Source: Plasticicumulans acidivorans (lineage in GTDB: Bacteria; Pseudomonadota; Gammaproteobacteria; Competibacterales; Competibacteraceae). From it: DNA of 64,000 nt. Positions 35,718 to 45,491 of this stretch are shown one piece after another (the stretch's first letter is position 1; each line of letters begins with the position of its first letter). The position numbers and the translations under genes are program-made. The stretch spans positions 462,107-526,106 of the forward strand of contig NZ_QGTJ01000003.1 of the NCBI RefSeq assembly GCF_003182095.1, in the 5' to 3' direction. The notes below the pieces were generated by a model. That model was not told where the DNA came from. It saw nothing but the letters and a program-made list of their open reading frames with translations, and searched no databases.

Positions 35718-36932
35718 TTATCTCTCCAGCGTGTGCAAACGGGCTTTCGCCTCGTCCCTGGCCCGCACATCGGCAGCCAGCACGATTTCGAGATCGCTTG
35801 CCGCCTGCGAGTTCACATGCGTGAGCACGTACTCGTTGAGACTGGCAATGTCAGTAAAACGGATACGCCCCTGCAGGAAGGCTTCCACGGCGACTTCATT
35901 GGCCGCGTTGAGCACAGCCGGGGCCGTACCGCCCGCTTCGAGCGCGGCATAGGCAAGCCGCAGACATGGAAAACGCGTGAAGTCCGGCGCGCTGAAATCC
36001 AGCCGGCCGATCTTGCACAGCTCCAGTGGACTAACGCCCGAAACGATACGCTGCGGCCAGCCCAGAGCATGGGCGATCGGCGTACGCATGTCAGGGTTGC
36101 CGAGCTGTGCCAGCACCGAGCCATCGACGTACTCGACCATCGAGTGAATCACGCTCTGCGGATGAATCACCACATCGATATGAGCCGGCGCCAGACCGAA
36201 CAGCCAGTGCGCTTCGATCAGCTCAAGACCTTTATTCATCATCGTCGCCGAATCGACGGAGATCTTGCGCCCCATCGACCAGTTCGGATGCGCGCAGGCC
36301 TGATCCGGGGTGACATTGGCCAGAGTGTCGAGCGGCGCATCCCGAAATGGTCCGCCGGATGCGGTCAGCAGAATACGTGTGATGCCGCGATCCACACCGC
36401 TGCCAGCCTGCATCGCCGGCGGCAGGCACTGAAAGATGGCGTTATGTTCGCTGTCGATCGGCAGCAGGGTCGCGCCATGACTGCGCACCGCATCCATGAA
36501 CAGACGCCCGGACATCACCAGCGCTTCTTTGTTGGCGAGCAGAACGCGCTTGCCGGCCCGCACCGCTGCCAGCGCAGGCAACAGCCCCGCCGCGCCGACC
36601 ACCGCCGCCATGACCACGGGAGCCTCGGCAGCGGCGGCAACATCGATCATGGCCTGCGCGCCACCCAGCACCTGGGTCGAGCAGCCCAGCGCCGCCAGGC
36701 GGGTACGCAGCTCACCGACACCCTGCACATCAGCCAGCACGGCATAACGCGGGCTATGCCGCTGGCACAGCTCGGCCAGGAGCTCGATGCTGCGGTGAGC
36801 CGTCAGGGCAAAAACCCGATAGCGATCCGGATGACGAGCCAGCACATCAAGTGTGCTGAGCCCGATCGAACCGGTCGCGCCGAGCACGGTGACACCCTGA
36901 GGATACAGCCCTGCGTTCGACTCACTGTGCAT
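35718..36932 (-). CDS. dxr: 1-deoxy-D-xylulose 5-phosphate reductoisomerase
   Basis: Second step of the MEP pathway, NADPH-dependent; 404 aa. The nucleotide loop is [56 protein letters not shown] and [21 protein letters not shown] are the metal and substrate blocks, and [16 protein letters not shown] follows. It lies 3 bases downstream of cdsA. Confidence 0.96.
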   Translation of the reverse strand: MHSESNAGLYPQGVTVLGATGSIGLSTLDVLARHPDRYRVFALTAHRSIELLAELCQRHSPRYAVLADVQGVGELRTRLAALGCSTQVLGGAQAMIDVAAAAEAPVVMAAVVGAAGLLPALAAVRAGKRVLLANKEALVMSGRLFMDAVRSHGATLLPIDSEHNAIFQCLPPAMQAGSGVDRGITRILLTASGGPFRDAPLDTLANVTPDQACAHPNWSMGRKISVDSATMMNKGLELIEAHWLFGLAPAHIDVVIHPQSVIHSMVEYVDGSVLAQLGNPDMRTPIAHALGWPQRIVSGVSPLELCKIGRLDFSAPDFTRFPCLRLAYAALEAGGTAPAVLNAANEVAVEAFLQGRIRFTDIASLNEYVLTHVNSQAASDLEIVLAADVRARDEAKARLHTLER

Positions 36933-36935
36933 GCT

Positions 36936-37748
36936 TCAGCATCCCGTCAGCCACAGCCCCATGACGAAGACCGGCGCCGCAGCAGCCAGGCTGTCCAGAC
37001 GATCGAGAATGCCACCATGACCAGGCAGCAACTGACCACTGTCCTTGGCTCCGTGCTGGCGCTTGAGCATCGACTCAAACAAATCACCGGCGATGGATAC
37101 CACCACGGTGACCAGGCAGACGATCAGAAAGAGTGGCCAACGCACCAGCGGCAAGCCGATCCACAGGGCACCGACGACCGCTGTCAGCACAGCTGCAGCC
37201 AGTGCGCCCCAGGCTCCTTCGCGGGTTTTGCCGGGACTGAGCGTCGGTGCCAGCTTGACCCGACCGAAACGCCGGCCGACAAAAAAAGCGCCGATGTCGG
37301 CGGCCGCTACCAGTGCGATCAGCAGCAGCACATAAGCTGGCCCCCAGCCATCAGCCCGGTGCAGCTGCGTCACTGCAGCCAGCGGCCCCACCAGAACCAG
37401 CAGTCCTATCCATGCCCAGCAGTGCTGGCTGTCACGACGCTGCGGCTGAGCAGCAAAGCGCACCAACCAGACCGGCGCGCAGAGCAGCCAGAAAACAGCT
37501 GCCCCAGCTACAAGCAAAGCGATAAACCGCCCAGAACCGAACACAGCGGAGCAAAGCAGCACCGCGAAAGTCGTGCACCAGAGCATGCGGTCTGCGGCAT
37601 CAAGCCGCAGCAGACGCGTCCACTCCATGCCTCCGATGAACACCGCGACACCGCAGAACACGCCAAACCAGTTGCTCGGCAACGCCAGCACGCCGTAGAT
37701 GACGACCGCGGCCAGCGCGAGCGCTGTAAGCACGCGCTGCTTAAGCAC
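36936..37748 (-). CDS. cdsA: Phosphatidate cytidylyltransferase CdsA
   Basis: Makes CDP-diacylglycerol from phosphatidate and CTP; polytopic inner-membrane protein, 270 aa with about seven hydrophobic helices. The C-terminal signature is DLFESMLKRQHGAKDSGQLLPGHGGILDRLDSL. GRVKLAPTLSPGKTREGAWGALA is the other conserved block. The start is GTG at 37748, overlapping the uppS stop by 8 bases; the upstream part of the ORF is uppS antisense-frame noise. Confidence 0.93.
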   Translation of the reverse strand: MLKQRVLTALALAAVVIYGVLALPSNWFGVFCGVAVFIGGMEWTRLLRLDAADRMLWCTTFAVLLCSAVFGSGRFIALLVAGAAVFWLLCAPVWLVRFAAQPQRRDSQHCWAWIGLLVLVGPLAAVTQLHRADGWGPAYVLLLIALVAAADIGAFFVGRRFGRVKLAPTLSPGKTREGAWGALAAAVLTAVVGALWIGLPLVRWPLFLIVCLVTVVVSIAGDLFESMLKRQHGAKDSGQLLPGHGGILDRLDSLAAAAPVFVMGLWLTGC

Positions 37749-38499
37749 CGCCGCGCTGCTCGACCTGATCGCCGGTACGACCAAAACGCCGCTGCCGCCC
37801 TGCAAACGAAAGCATGGCCGTGTCCAGTGCTGCCTCATCGAAGTCCGGCCACAGGCATTCGGTGAAATAAAATTCCGTGTAAGCCATTTGCCACAGTAAA
37901 AAATTACTGATGCGCTCTTCTCCGCCAGTGCGAATGAACAGATCCGGCTCCGGCAGATCGGCAAGACTCATGTAAGGGCTCAGGGTTTCGGCCGTAATAT
38001 CTTCGGCCGCAAGCCGGCCCGCAACGACATCAAGCGCTGCTCGACGTGCTGCCTGAGCGATATCCCAACGTCCGCCATAGTTGGCGGCGATCACCAGCGT
38101 CATGCCGGTATTGCGCCCAGTAGTTTCCTCCGCCAGCCGCATCGACTCACACAGTCGGGAAGAAAACGCGGAGCGGTCACCGATGAAACGCAAACGTGCG
38201 TTGTTGTCCATCAGGCGCTTGATTTCGGAGCGCAGCACGACACTGAACAGCTCCATCAGCAATTTGACTTCCAGCGCCGGCCGCCGCCAGTTTTCGCTGC
38301 TGAACGCAAACAGCGTCATCGCTTCGAGACCACGATCGATACCGTGCTGCACGACGCGACGCAGCGACTTCACCCCTTCGCGGTGACCCAATGGCCGCGG
38401 CAAACGCCGCTGCTTCGCCCAGCGACCATTGCCGTCCATGATGATGGCGACATGACGCGGCAACCCCTGCCCCGTCTCCTGCGTATCGGCACTCGTCAA
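37741..38499 (-). CDS. uppS: Undecaprenyl diphosphate synthase
   Basis: Cis-prenyltransferase making the C55 carrier for peptidoglycan and O-antigen; 252 aa. PRHVAIIMDGNGRWAKQR holds the catalytic Asp. GHREGVKSLRRVV, LFAFSSENWRRP and the C-terminal PDLFIRTGGEERISNFLLWQMAYTEFYF follow. No in-frame ATG or GTG exists before the MDGNGRW motif. The likely start is TTG at 38499, which has AAAGGA 7 bases upstream. Confidence 0.93.
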   Translation of the reverse strand: MTSADTQETGQGLPRHVAIIMDGNGRWAKQRRLPRPLGHREGVKSLRRVVQHGIDRGLEAMTLFAFSSENWRRPALEVKLLMELFSVVLRSEIKRLMDNNARLRFIGDRSAFSSRLCESMRLAEETTGRNTGMTLVIAANYGGRWDIAQAARRAALDVVAGRLAAEDITAETLSPYMSLADLPEPDLFIRTGGEERISNFLLWQMAYTEFYFTECLWPDFDEAALDTAMLSFAGRQRRFGRTGDQVEQRGGA

Positions 38500-38545
38500 A
38501 GGTCGATTCCTTTTCGTGACCGCGGCTGGCGCAACAAAATCGGTT

Positions 38546-39103
38546 TCAGATTTCCAGTAACTCGGCTTCCTTCGCCTCGACCAGCTTATCGATTTCATCG
38601 ACGAAGCGGTCGGTCAGCTTCTGGACGTCGTCGGCGGCGCGACGCTCTTCGTCCTCGCTGATTTCCTTTTCCTTCTGCAGCATTTTGAGATCTGCAAGCG
38701 CATCGCGGCGAATATTGCGCACCGCCACCTTTGCGCTCTCGCCTTCATGGCGCACGACCTTGCCCATCTCACGACGGCGCTGCTCGGTCAACGGCGGTAA
38801 CGGCACGCGGATGACGGTACCGGCGGTTGCCGGATTCAGGCCGAGATCGGAGGACATGATAGCCTTCTCGATCGGCCCAACCATGGTCTTGTCCCAAGGC
38901 TGTACGACCAGTGTGCGCGGATCACCGACAGTGATGGACGCCGCCTGCGAAAGCGGCACCTCGTTGCCATAAAACTCGACGTGAACATGATCGAGCAGGC
39001 TGACGTGGGCGCGCCCTGTACGCAGTTTCGCCAATTCATGCCGCAGGGAATCAATGCTTTTTTCCATGCGGGAACCGGCGTCTTTCTTGATCTCGTTGAT
39101 CAT
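38546..39103 (-). CDS. frr: Ribosome recycling factor
   Basis: Splits post-termination ribosomes with EF-G; 185 aa, the standard length. It begins [78 protein letters not shown] and the C-terminal helix [21 protein letters not shown] are diagnostic. It lies 6 bases downstream of pyrH. Confidence 0.97.
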   Translation of the reverse strand: MINEIKKDAGSRMEKSIDSLRHELAKLRTGRAHVSLLDHVHVEFYGNEVPLSQAASITVGDPRTLVVQPWDKTMVGPIEKAIMSSDLGLNPATAGTVIRVPLPPLTEQRRREMGKVVRHEGESAKVAVRNIRRDALADLKMLQKEKEISEDEERRAADDVQKLTDRFVDEIDKLVEAKEAELLEI

Positions 39104-39109
39104 CGAAAA

Positions 39110-39835
39110 CTAGCCTCGAACGACGGTGGTGCAGACACCTTGTCCTGTCACGATGCGGACGATTTCGCCGTGCGTATTGAGATTGAACACCTTGAGCGGC
39201 ATTGCATGCTCACGGCACATCACCAGCGCTGTCGTATCCATCACCTGCAATTTGCGGGCGATAGCATCATCGTAGGTGATCGTGTCGTAACGAACAGCCG
39301 TCGGGTCCTTCATCGGATCAGCGGAATAGATGCCGTCGACCTTCGTGGCCTTCAGCATGACGTCCGCGTTGATTTCAATGGCGCGCAGGCTGGCAGCGGA
39401 ATCGGTCGTAAAAAACGGGTTACCGGTCCCCGCAGCAAAAATCACCACTCGGCCCTTTTCCAGATGGCGGATAGCGCGGCGCCGGATGTAATCCTCGCAA
39501 ACCTGATTGATACGCACGGCCGACATGACCCGCGCGAAGACACCGATCCGCTCAAGCGAATCCTGCATGGCCAGGGAGTTCATCACGGTCGCGAGCATGC
39601 CCATGTGATCGCCGGTGACACGATCCATACCGCCCTCGGCCAGACCAGCGCCGCGGAACAGGTTGCCGCCACCGATCACCATGCCGATCTCTACGCCGAG
39701 CCGGTTGAGTTGAGCTACCTCGGCGGCGACCCTCTGGATGACGGCCGGATCAATACCGAAGTCGCCATCGCCCATCAGGGCTTCACCGCTGAGCTTAAGG
39801 AGGATTCGCTTGTAGACGGGTCTAGTGTCCGGCAT
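39110..39835 (-). CDS. pyrH: UMP kinase
   Basis: Phosphorylates UMP to UDP; 241 aa, identical in length to E. coli Pyr[22 protein letters not shown] opens the amino-acid-kinase fold. [36 protein letters not shown] and [22 protein letters not shown] are the catalytic blocks. The ATG at 39835 has GAGG close upstream; a TTG at 39862 is the only upstream option. Confidence 0.96.
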   Translation of the reverse strand: MPDTRPVYKRILLKLSGEALMGDGDFGIDPAVIQRVAAEVAQLNRLGVEIGMVIGGGNLFRGAGLAEGGMDRVTGDHMGMLATVMNSLAMQDSLERIGVFARVMSAVRINQVCEDYIRRRAIRHLEKGRVVIFAAGTGNPFFTTDSAASLRAIEINADVMLKATKVDGIYSADPMKDPTAVRYDTITYDDAIARKLQVMDTTALVMCREHAMPLKVFNLNTHGEIVRIVTGQGVCTTVVRG

Positions 39836-39951
39836 GGCCTCATGGGTCCTGTCAGTCGGCAATCGGGCAAGTTTACAGAAATCCGCCCCCGCGCGCGGAG
39901 GCGGCCCGCCGCGTTCGTCATGAACAGCAGCGGGACAAAGGCCGGATGCGC

Positions 39952-40839
39952 TCAGCTGGCGCGTACCTGCGCCATGACTTCCTCGGCAAAGTTCTCGCTC
40001 TTCTTCTCGATACCTTCGCCGAGCTCAAGGCGCTGGAAGCCGACGACGCTGGCGCCCTTGGACTTGAGCAGCTTCTCGACAGTCTGCTTGCCTTCGGGAT
40101 CCTTGACGAAGACCTGACCGAGCAGCGTGTTCTCGTTCAGATACTTGCGCACGCGACCTTCAACCATCTTCGCGGCGATGTCGGCCGGCTTGCCCTCGTT
40201 GACAGCCTGAGCCATGGCGATTTCGCGCTCTTTGTCGACGACATCGGCCGGAACCTGCTCAGGCGAGACGCACAGCGGACGGCTCGCGGCGATGTGCATC
40301 GCAACGTCCCTGGCCAGCTCCTCGTCACCGCCATTCAGCTCGACCAGCACACCGATGCGCGTGCCGTGCAGATAAGCTGCCAGGACACCGCCTTCGGTCG
40401 CGAAGCGCACGAAACGACGCACGGCGATGTTCTCGCCAATCTTGGCGACCAGCTCACGGCGGACGTCATCGACGCTCTTGCCGTCGGCCAGCGGCGCCGC
40501 CAGCAGCGCGTCCAGATCCGCAGGATCCTGTGCCAACACGCAATCCGCCACTGCACCTGCGAACGCGTTGAAGTCATCACCCTTGGCGACGAAGTCGGTT
40601 TCGCAGTTGACTTCGACCAGCGCAAGCACGGCGCCATCGGCCGACTGCCGCACCACCAGCGTACCCTCAGCCGCCGTGCGCCCGGCCTTCTTATCGGCCT
40701 TCGCCAGCCCCTGCTTGCGCATCAGCTCGACTGCGGCATCGATATCGCCATCGGTCTCGGTCAGCGCTTTTTTGCATTCCATCATGCCCGAGCCGGTGCG
40801 CTCGCGCAGTTCCTTCACCTGGGCGGCAGTAATAGCCAT
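39952..40839 (-). CDS. tsf: Translation elongation factor Ts
   Basis: Nucleotide exchange factor for EF-Tu; 295 aa. The N-terminal UBA-like domain reads [24 protein letters not shown]. The core has the TDF motif ([14 protein letters not shown]). The family coiled coil and the C-terminal module ([28 protein letters not shown]) are present. It is separated from rpsB by 103 bases containing a terminator-like hairpin. Confidence 0.97.
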   Translation of the reverse strand: MAITAAQVKELRERTGSGMMECKKALTETDGDIDAAVELMRKQGLAKADKKAGRTAAEGTLVVRQSADGAVLALVEVNCETDFVAKGDDFNAFAGAVADCVLAQDPADLDALLAAPLADGKSVDDVRRELVAKIGENIAVRRFVRFATEGGVLAAYLHGTRIGVLVELNGGDEELARDVAMHIAASRPLCVSPEQVPADVVDKEREIAMAQAVNEGKPADIAAKMVEGRVRKYLNENTLLGQVFVKDPEGKQTVEKLLKSKGASVVGFQRLELGEGIEKKSENFAEEVMAQVRAS

Positions 40840-40888
40840 GATTCAGTTACCTCGAAATTCGCGCGCCGCGATCGAGCGTTCGCGCTCG

Positions 40889-40920
40889 AAAAAAAGCCCG
40901 CACGCCGGGAGCACGCGGGC
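40889..40920 (-). terminator. Terminator/attenuator between rpsB and tsf
   Basis: On the minus strand, a GC-rich hairpin (GCCCGC pairing with GCGGGC across about 13 bases) is followed directly by seven T (A at 40889-40895 on the plus strand). It lies between rpsB and tsf, with a second small hairpin at 40873-40888 (CGAGCG stem, 4-base loop). It probably ends part of the rpsB transcripts and so lowers tsf expression. Confidence 0.7.
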
Positions 40921-40942
40921 CATGACCCAAACGGCGGGCAGT

Positions 40943-41689
40943 TTACCCGGCGTTCTTTTCGGCCTCGACCTCGACGAACTCTTCGTCCGCGCGAGCACTC
41001 ACCGGCAATGCACCACGAGCCTCCAGCACCGACGCAGCGGCGCCGTCGGCATACAGGCTGATCGCACGGATCGCATCGTCGTTACCCGGAATGACGTAAT
41101 CGACGCCGTCCGGCGAATTGTTGGTATCGACCACACCGACGACGGGAATGCCCAGCTTCTGCGCTTCCTGAACGGCAATGCGCTCATGGCCGACATCGAT
41201 GACGAACAGTGCATCCGGCAGCGCCGGCATGTCCTTGATACCACCGAGGCTGCGCTCAAGCTTTTCCAGCTCGCGCCTGAGCAGGATGACTTCCTTCTTC
41301 GACAGGCGGTCGAAAGAGCCGTCGACCGACATCTGCTCAAGATCCTTCAGACGCTTGATCGACTGACGGACCGTCTTGAAATTCGTCAGCATGCCGCCGA
41401 GCCAGCGGTGATTGACGAACGGCATGCCGCAACGCGCTGCCGCCTCGGCAACCGCGGTACGCGCCGAACGCTTGGTGCCGACGAACAGCACGCGACCGCC
41501 ATTGGCAGCCAGCTTGCCGACGAAATTCATCGCGTCGTTGAACATCGGCAGGGTTTTCTCAAGATTCACGATATGAATCTTGCTGCGCGCGCCGAAGATG
41601 TACGGACCCATCTTCGGGTTCCAGTAACGGGTCTGGTGGCCGAAGTGGCAACCAGCCTCCAGCATCTCGCGCATGGAAACAGTGGACAT
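40943..41689 (-). CDS. rpsB: 30S ribosomal protein S2
   Basis: Small-subunit protein, 248 aa. [26 protein letters not shown] is the classic start. [34 protein letters not shown] contains the RNA-binding segments, and [19 protein letters not shown] and [11 protein letters not shown] complete the fold. An acidic tail ([15 protein letters not shown]) ends the protein. A leader of about 125 bases precedes it, divergent from map. Confidence 0.97.
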   Translation of the reverse strand: MSTVSMREMLEAGCHFGHQTRYWNPKMGPYIFGARSKIHIVNLEKTLPMFNDAMNFVGKLAANGGRVLFVGTKRSARTAVAEAAARCGMPFVNHRWLGGMLTNFKTVRQSIKRLKDLEQMSVDGSFDRLSKKEVILLRRELEKLERSLGGIKDMPALPDALFVIDVGHERIAVQEAQKLGIPVVGVVDTNNSPDGVDYVIPGNDDAIRAISLYADGAAASVLEARGALPVSARADEEFVEVEAEKNAG

Positions 41690-41814
41690 CGATAAATCTC
41701 CAGAAATATTCGGGGTTTAGCCTCCACGCACCCCAACCGGCGACCTGTAAAGGCACCCCGCCAGTCGTGACGGCCACGTGTGAGAAGTGTTTGCATTGCC
41801 CTCAGGGCGGGCGC
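41690..41814 (-). promoter_or_regulatory. rpsB 5' leader, candidate S2-responsive (t44-like) element
   Basis: If transcription starts just after the TATAAA box at 41815-41820 (minus strand), rpsB has a leader of about 120 bases. It carries two GGGGTGC copies (plus-strand gcacccc at 41733-41736 region and 41753-41759 region). A GGGGT...ACCCC hairpin lies just before the ribosome site CTGGAG. In E. coli this same place holds the t44/rpsB leader, through which S2 represses its own operon. I matched by position and folding only, not by covariance model. Confidence 0.45.
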
Positions 41815-41848
41815 TTTATAGCATAATTCGTTTTTCCTGCCTAACCGT
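41791..41848. promoter_or_regulatory. Divergent rpsB/map promoter region
   Basis: This short stretch is the AT-rich core of the rpsB-map gap. On the minus strand, TAGGCA (41838-41843) and TATAAA (41815-41820) are 17 bases apart and fit an rpsB promoter. On the plus strand, CATAAT (41822-41827) or TTTATA (41815-41820, with TTGCAT 18 bases upstream) could serve map. The two promoters would overlap. Confidence 0.4.
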
Positions 41849-41908
41849 CCACACCCGTGCCCGGGTGAGCACGACGGTGGGCGCCGCCTCAAGAGATTTG
41901 CCATCCGC

Positions 41909-42676
41909 ATGAGCATCAGCATCAAAACGCCGGACGAAATCGAAAAGATGCGCATTGCCGGACGCCTTGCCGCAGACGTCCTGCACATGATCGCGCCGTA
42001 TGTGCGCGAAGGCGTCACCACTGAAGAACTCGACCGTCTGTGCCATGACTACATTGTCAACGAACAGCACGCCATCCCTGCTCCACTGAATTACCGCGGT
42101 TTCCCGAAGTCGATCTGCACATCGGTCAATCACGTCGTCTGTCACGGCATCCCCGGGCCGAAAAAGCTCAAGAAAGGCGATGTCATCAATCTCGACATCA
42201 CCATCATCAAGGACGGCTTTCACGGTGACACGAGCAAGATGTACAGCGTCGACGAGCCGCCGATCATCGCCCAGCGCGCGTCGCGCATCGCTCACGAATG
42301 CATGTTGATCGGCATCGAGATGGTCCGCCCCGGCATCCGCCTCGGTGACATCGGCCACGCCATCCAGATGCACGCCGAGGCCAATGGCTGCTCGATCGTG
42401 CGCGAGTACTGCGGCCACGGCATCGGCCGCCAGTTTCACGAAGACCCGCAGGTACTGCACTACGGCAAGCCCGGCACCGGCGTCGAGCTGCTGCCCGGCA
42501 TGACCTTCACGATCGAACCGATGGTCAATGCCGGCAAACGTTTTGTGAAATTGCTCGGTGACGGCTGGACCGTAGTCACCAAGGACCACAGCATATCGGC
42601 ACAATGGGAACACACGGTGCTGGTCACCGAAACCGGGGTCGAGGTGCTGACTGTCCGGCCGGGGGATCCGCTCTGA
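41909..42676 (+). CDS. map: Type I methionine aminopeptidase
   Basis: Removes the initiator Met; 255 aa. The five metal ligands are visible in context: INLDITIIKDGFHGDTSKM (two Asp), YCGHGIGRQFHEDP (His), MTFTIEPMVN (Glu) and SAQWEHTVLVTETG (Glu). It begins ISIKTPDEIEKMRIAGRLAADVL. It is divergent from rpsB and 11 bases upstream of glnD, the standard arrangement. Confidence 0.97.
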   Translation: MSISIKTPDEIEKMRIAGRLAADVLHMIAPYVREGVTTEELDRLCHDYIVNEQHAIPAPLNYRGFPKSICTSVNHVVCHGIPGPKKLKKGDVINLDITIIKDGFHGDTSKMYSVDEPPIIAQRASRIAHECMLIGIEMVRPGIRLGDIGHAIQMHAEANGCSIVREYCGHGIGRQFHEDPQVLHYGKPGTGVELLPGMTFTIEPMVNAGKRFVKLLGDGWTVVTKDHSISAQWEHTVLVTETGVEVLTVRPGDPL

Positions 42677-42687
42677 AGGACACCGTC

Positions 42688-45360
42688 ATGCAGCCTGCGA
42701 TGAGCGCCGGCCCCGCCGAGATTCTCGATTTCGCCGAACTTTCACACGCGCTTGCCGCAGAAACGCCGGCTATCGCCCCGTTCAAGGAGGCCCTGCGCGC
42801 AGCCGATGCGCGCTTGCGCGAGCATTTCATCCACGGTGTCCACGCACGAGTGCTGGTCCCGCTGCGGGCGCGCTTCATCGATCGCATCCTGTCGATGCTG
42901 TGGCTGCGCTTCATCGGTGAACGGGATGACATGGCACTGCTGGCGGTCGGCGGTTACGGCCGCGGTGAGCTGCACCCGGGTTCGGATGTCGACATCCTGC
43001 TGCTGCTGGAAAAGACGGAAGACAAGGCAACCGGCGCCGCCATCGAGCGTCTGCTGACGTTTCTGTGGGATATCGGCCTTGAGGTCGGCCAGAGCGTGCG
43101 CACACTCGACGACTGCGAACGCGAGGCCGATGCCGACATCACGGTAACGACCAACCTGATGGAAGCACGCCTGCTCGCCGGCCCGATGTCACTGCTTGAG
43201 TCGATGCGTCGCCGCACGGCCCCTGACCACATATGGCCGACCCGCAAGTTCCTCGAAGCCAAGCGCATCGAGCAGGAAAGACGCTACCGCAAATTCCACG
43301 ACACCGAATACAACCTCGAACCCAACGTCAAGGAAGGGCCGGGCGGGCTGCGCGACCTGCAGATGATCGGCTGGGTCGCAAAACGGCATTTCGGTGCGCA
43401 AACGCTGCGTGACCTGACCTCGCACGGTTTTCTGACTGAAGCTGAATACGCCGAGCTGTCGGAATACCAGGACTTTCTCTGGCAGGTACGTTTCGGCCTG
43501 CATATCGTCAACGGCCGGCGCGAGGACCGTCTGCTGTTCGATCACCAGCGCGCGCTTGCCCAGCTGTTCGGTTATCGCGACGACGGCCGCATGCTCGCCG
43601 TCGAACAGTTTATGCAGCGTTACTACCGCACGATCATGGAGCTGTCCCGGCTCAATGAAATGCTGCTGCAGCTGTTCGAAGAAGCCATCATCCAGCCCGA
43701 AGACGATACGCCACCGATCCCGCTGAACCGTCGCTTCCAGATCCGCAAGGGCTATCTCGACGTCACCCGCCCGAACGTCTTCCTGCGCTATCCCGTCGCG
43801 CTGCTTGAGCTGTTCCTGTTATTGCAGCAGAACCCCGGCATTCGCGGCGTGCGCGCCGAGACGATCCGCCTGATCCGCGCCCACCGACCGCTGATCGACG
43901 AAAAATTCCGCAATGACGTGCGCGCCAAGACCCTGTTCATGGAGATTCTGCGCCAGCCGCAGTGCCTGACACGCCAGCTGCGGCGCATGAACAAGTACGG
44001 CATCCTCGCCGCCTACCTGCCGGAGTTCGGTTCGATCGTCGGCCGCATGCAACACGACCTGTTCCACACCTACACGGTCGACCAGCACACCCTGTTCGTC
44101 GTGCGCAATCTGCGCCGCTTCTATCTGACGAAGTTCGACAAGGATCACCCGCACTGCAGCGCAGTGTGCCGCAACATCCCCAAGCCGGAGCTCCTTTATA
44201 TAGCGGGGCTCTACCACGACATCGCCAAAGGACGCGGCGGCGACCACTCGGTGCTCGGTGCCGAGGACGCTGAAGCGTTCTGCCTGCGCCACGGGCTGTC
44301 GCGCTACGACACCAAGCTGGTGTCATGGCTGGTGCGCAATCATCTGGTGATGTCGCTAACGGCCCAGAAAAAGGACATCCAGGACCCGGACGTCGTCGAC
44401 ACCTTCGCGCGTCAGGTCGGTGACCGCACACACCTCGATTACCTGTACCTGCTCACGGTCGCCGACATCCGCGCGACCAACCCGAACCTGTGGAATCAGT
44501 GGCGCGCCTCACTGCTGCGCGAACTCTACGAGTCGACCCGACAGGCCCTGCGCCGCGGCCTCGGCAATCCGCTCGACAAGGAGGAACTGATCCGCGAGGT
44601 GCAGGAACACACCCGCAAGCTGCTCGGCCACAAGATCAGCGACAAGTCACGCATCGATCAGGTGTGGAGCAGCTTCGGCGACGACTATTTCCTGCGCTAT
44701 TCGCCCGATGAGATCGCCTGGCACACGCGTGCCGTGCTGAAAAAACGCGATGACGGCCGCCCGCTGGTACTGATCATCGCCCGCAACGACAGCAAGCGCG
44801 GCGGCACCGAGATCTTCATCTACACCCGTGACCAGAAGAATCTGTTCGCCCACGTGAGCGCAGTGCTCGACCAGCTGAATCTGGACATCCTCGATGCGCG
44901 CATCGTCACCAGCGTCGGCGAATACACCCTGGACAGTTTTACCGTCCTCGAAGACAGCGGCGCACCGATCACCGATCGCAAACGCATCCGCGCGATCACC
45001 CGCCGCCTGCGCCGGCAGCTGCTCAATCCGAACGCCGCGCTGTCGCCACCGTCGCGGCGGGCGCCGCGCGTGCTGCGCCATTTCCGCACGCCGACACAGA
45101 TCCGCTTCAACGACGATCCGCAGCATCGCTATACGGTACTGACACTGGTGACCAGCGACCGTCCCGGATTGCTGTGTCGTATCGGCCGAGCGTTCATGGA
45201 GCGCTCGATTTTGGTGCAAAACGCCAAGATCGCCACCATTGGCGCCCGGGCTGAGGACATTTTCTTCATCACCGATGCCGATAACCTGCCGCTTGACGCG
45301 GCTGAAGCCCGACAAGCCCTGCACGACACACTGTTGCGACAACTCGAACAAGCGGATTGA
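42688..45360 (+). CDS. glnD: [Protein-PII] uridylyltransferase/uridylyl-removing enzyme GlnD
   Basis: Senses glutamine and modifies PII proteins, controlling nitrogen assimilation; 890 aa (E. coli 890). The nucleotidyltransferase site is AVGGYGRGELHPGSDVDILLLL (GG...DxD). The central helical part contains NVKEGPGGLRDLQMIGW. The HD hydrolase motif is YIAGLYHDIAKGRGGDHSVLGAEDA. Two C-terminal ACT domains lie at about 700-785 and 815-885 (VLTLVTSDRPGLLCRIGRAF). The ATG at 42688 has GAAGGA upstream; the longer ORF overlaps map. Confidence 0.96.
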   Translation: MQPAMSAGPAEILDFAELSHALAAETPAIAPFKEALRAADARLREHFIHGVHARVLVPLRARFIDRILSMLWLRFIGERDDMALLAVGGYGRGELHPGSDVDILLLLEKTEDKATGAAIERLLTFLWDIGLEVGQSVRTLDDCEREADADITVTTNLMEARLLAGPMSLLESMRRRTAPDHIWPTRKFLEAKRIEQERRYRKFHDTEYNLEPNVKEGPGGLRDLQMIGWVAKRHFGAQTLRDLTSHGFLTEAEYAELSEYQDFLWQVRFGLHIVNGRREDRLLFDHQRALAQLFGYRDDGRMLAVEQFMQRYYRTIMELSRLNEMLLQLFEEAIIQPEDDTPPIPLNRRFQIRKGYLDVTRPNVFLRYPVALLELFLLLQQNPGIRGVRAETIRLIRAHRPLIDEKFRNDVRAKTLFMEILRQPQCLTRQLRRMNKYGILAAYLPEFGSIVGRMQHDLFHTYTVDQHTLFVVRNLRRFYLTKFDKDHPHCSAVCRNIPKPELLYIAGLYHDIAKGRGGDHSVLGAEDAEAFCLRHGLSRYDTKLVSWLVRNHLVMSLTAQKKDIQDPDVVDTFARQVGDRTHLDYLYLLTVADIRATNPNLWNQWRASLLRELYESTRQALRRGLGNPLDKEELIREVQEHTRKLLGHKISDKSRIDQVWSSFGDDYFLRYSPDEIAWHTRAVLKKRDDGRPLVLIIARNDSKRGGTEIFIYTRDQKNLFAHVSAVLDQLNLDILDARIVTSVGEYTLDSFTVLEDSGAPITDRKRIRAITRRLRRQLLNPNAALSPPSRRAPRVLRHFRTPTQIRFNDDPQHRYTVLTLVTSDRPGLLCRIGRAFMERSILVQNAKIATIGARAEDIFFITDADNLPLDAAEARQALHDTLLRQLEQAD

Positions 45361-45394
45361 CACCGTAACGGCAGCGTCACGATGCACCGCGCCA

Positions 45395-45428
45395 GTGTCA
45401 TGAAAGCGTAGTAATGCATTCCTATAGT
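45395..45428 (+). promoter_or_regulatory. Candidate Pho box and promoter of pstS
   Basis: An 18-base segment at 45395-45412 begins GTGTCATGAAA and matches 11 of 18 positions of the E. coli PhoB box; the first half-site is good and the second poor. Ten bases further is TATAGT (45423-45428), a good -10 box with no -35. This is the layout of PhoB-activated promoters. The transcript would have a leader of about 55 bases before the GTG at 45492. No phoB/phoR gene lies in the window. Confidence 0.45.
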
Positions 45429-45491
45429 GCGCGCCGTGTTTCGACGCGCCGCAACATGGCGCATGCAGTTCAACCGTTGTCGGAGGTTTCC

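Noticed and set aside
35733..37865. A 710-codon plus-strand open frame across dxr and cdsA
   Set aside because: Antisense to two clear genes, low-complexity His/Gln/Arg-rich product.
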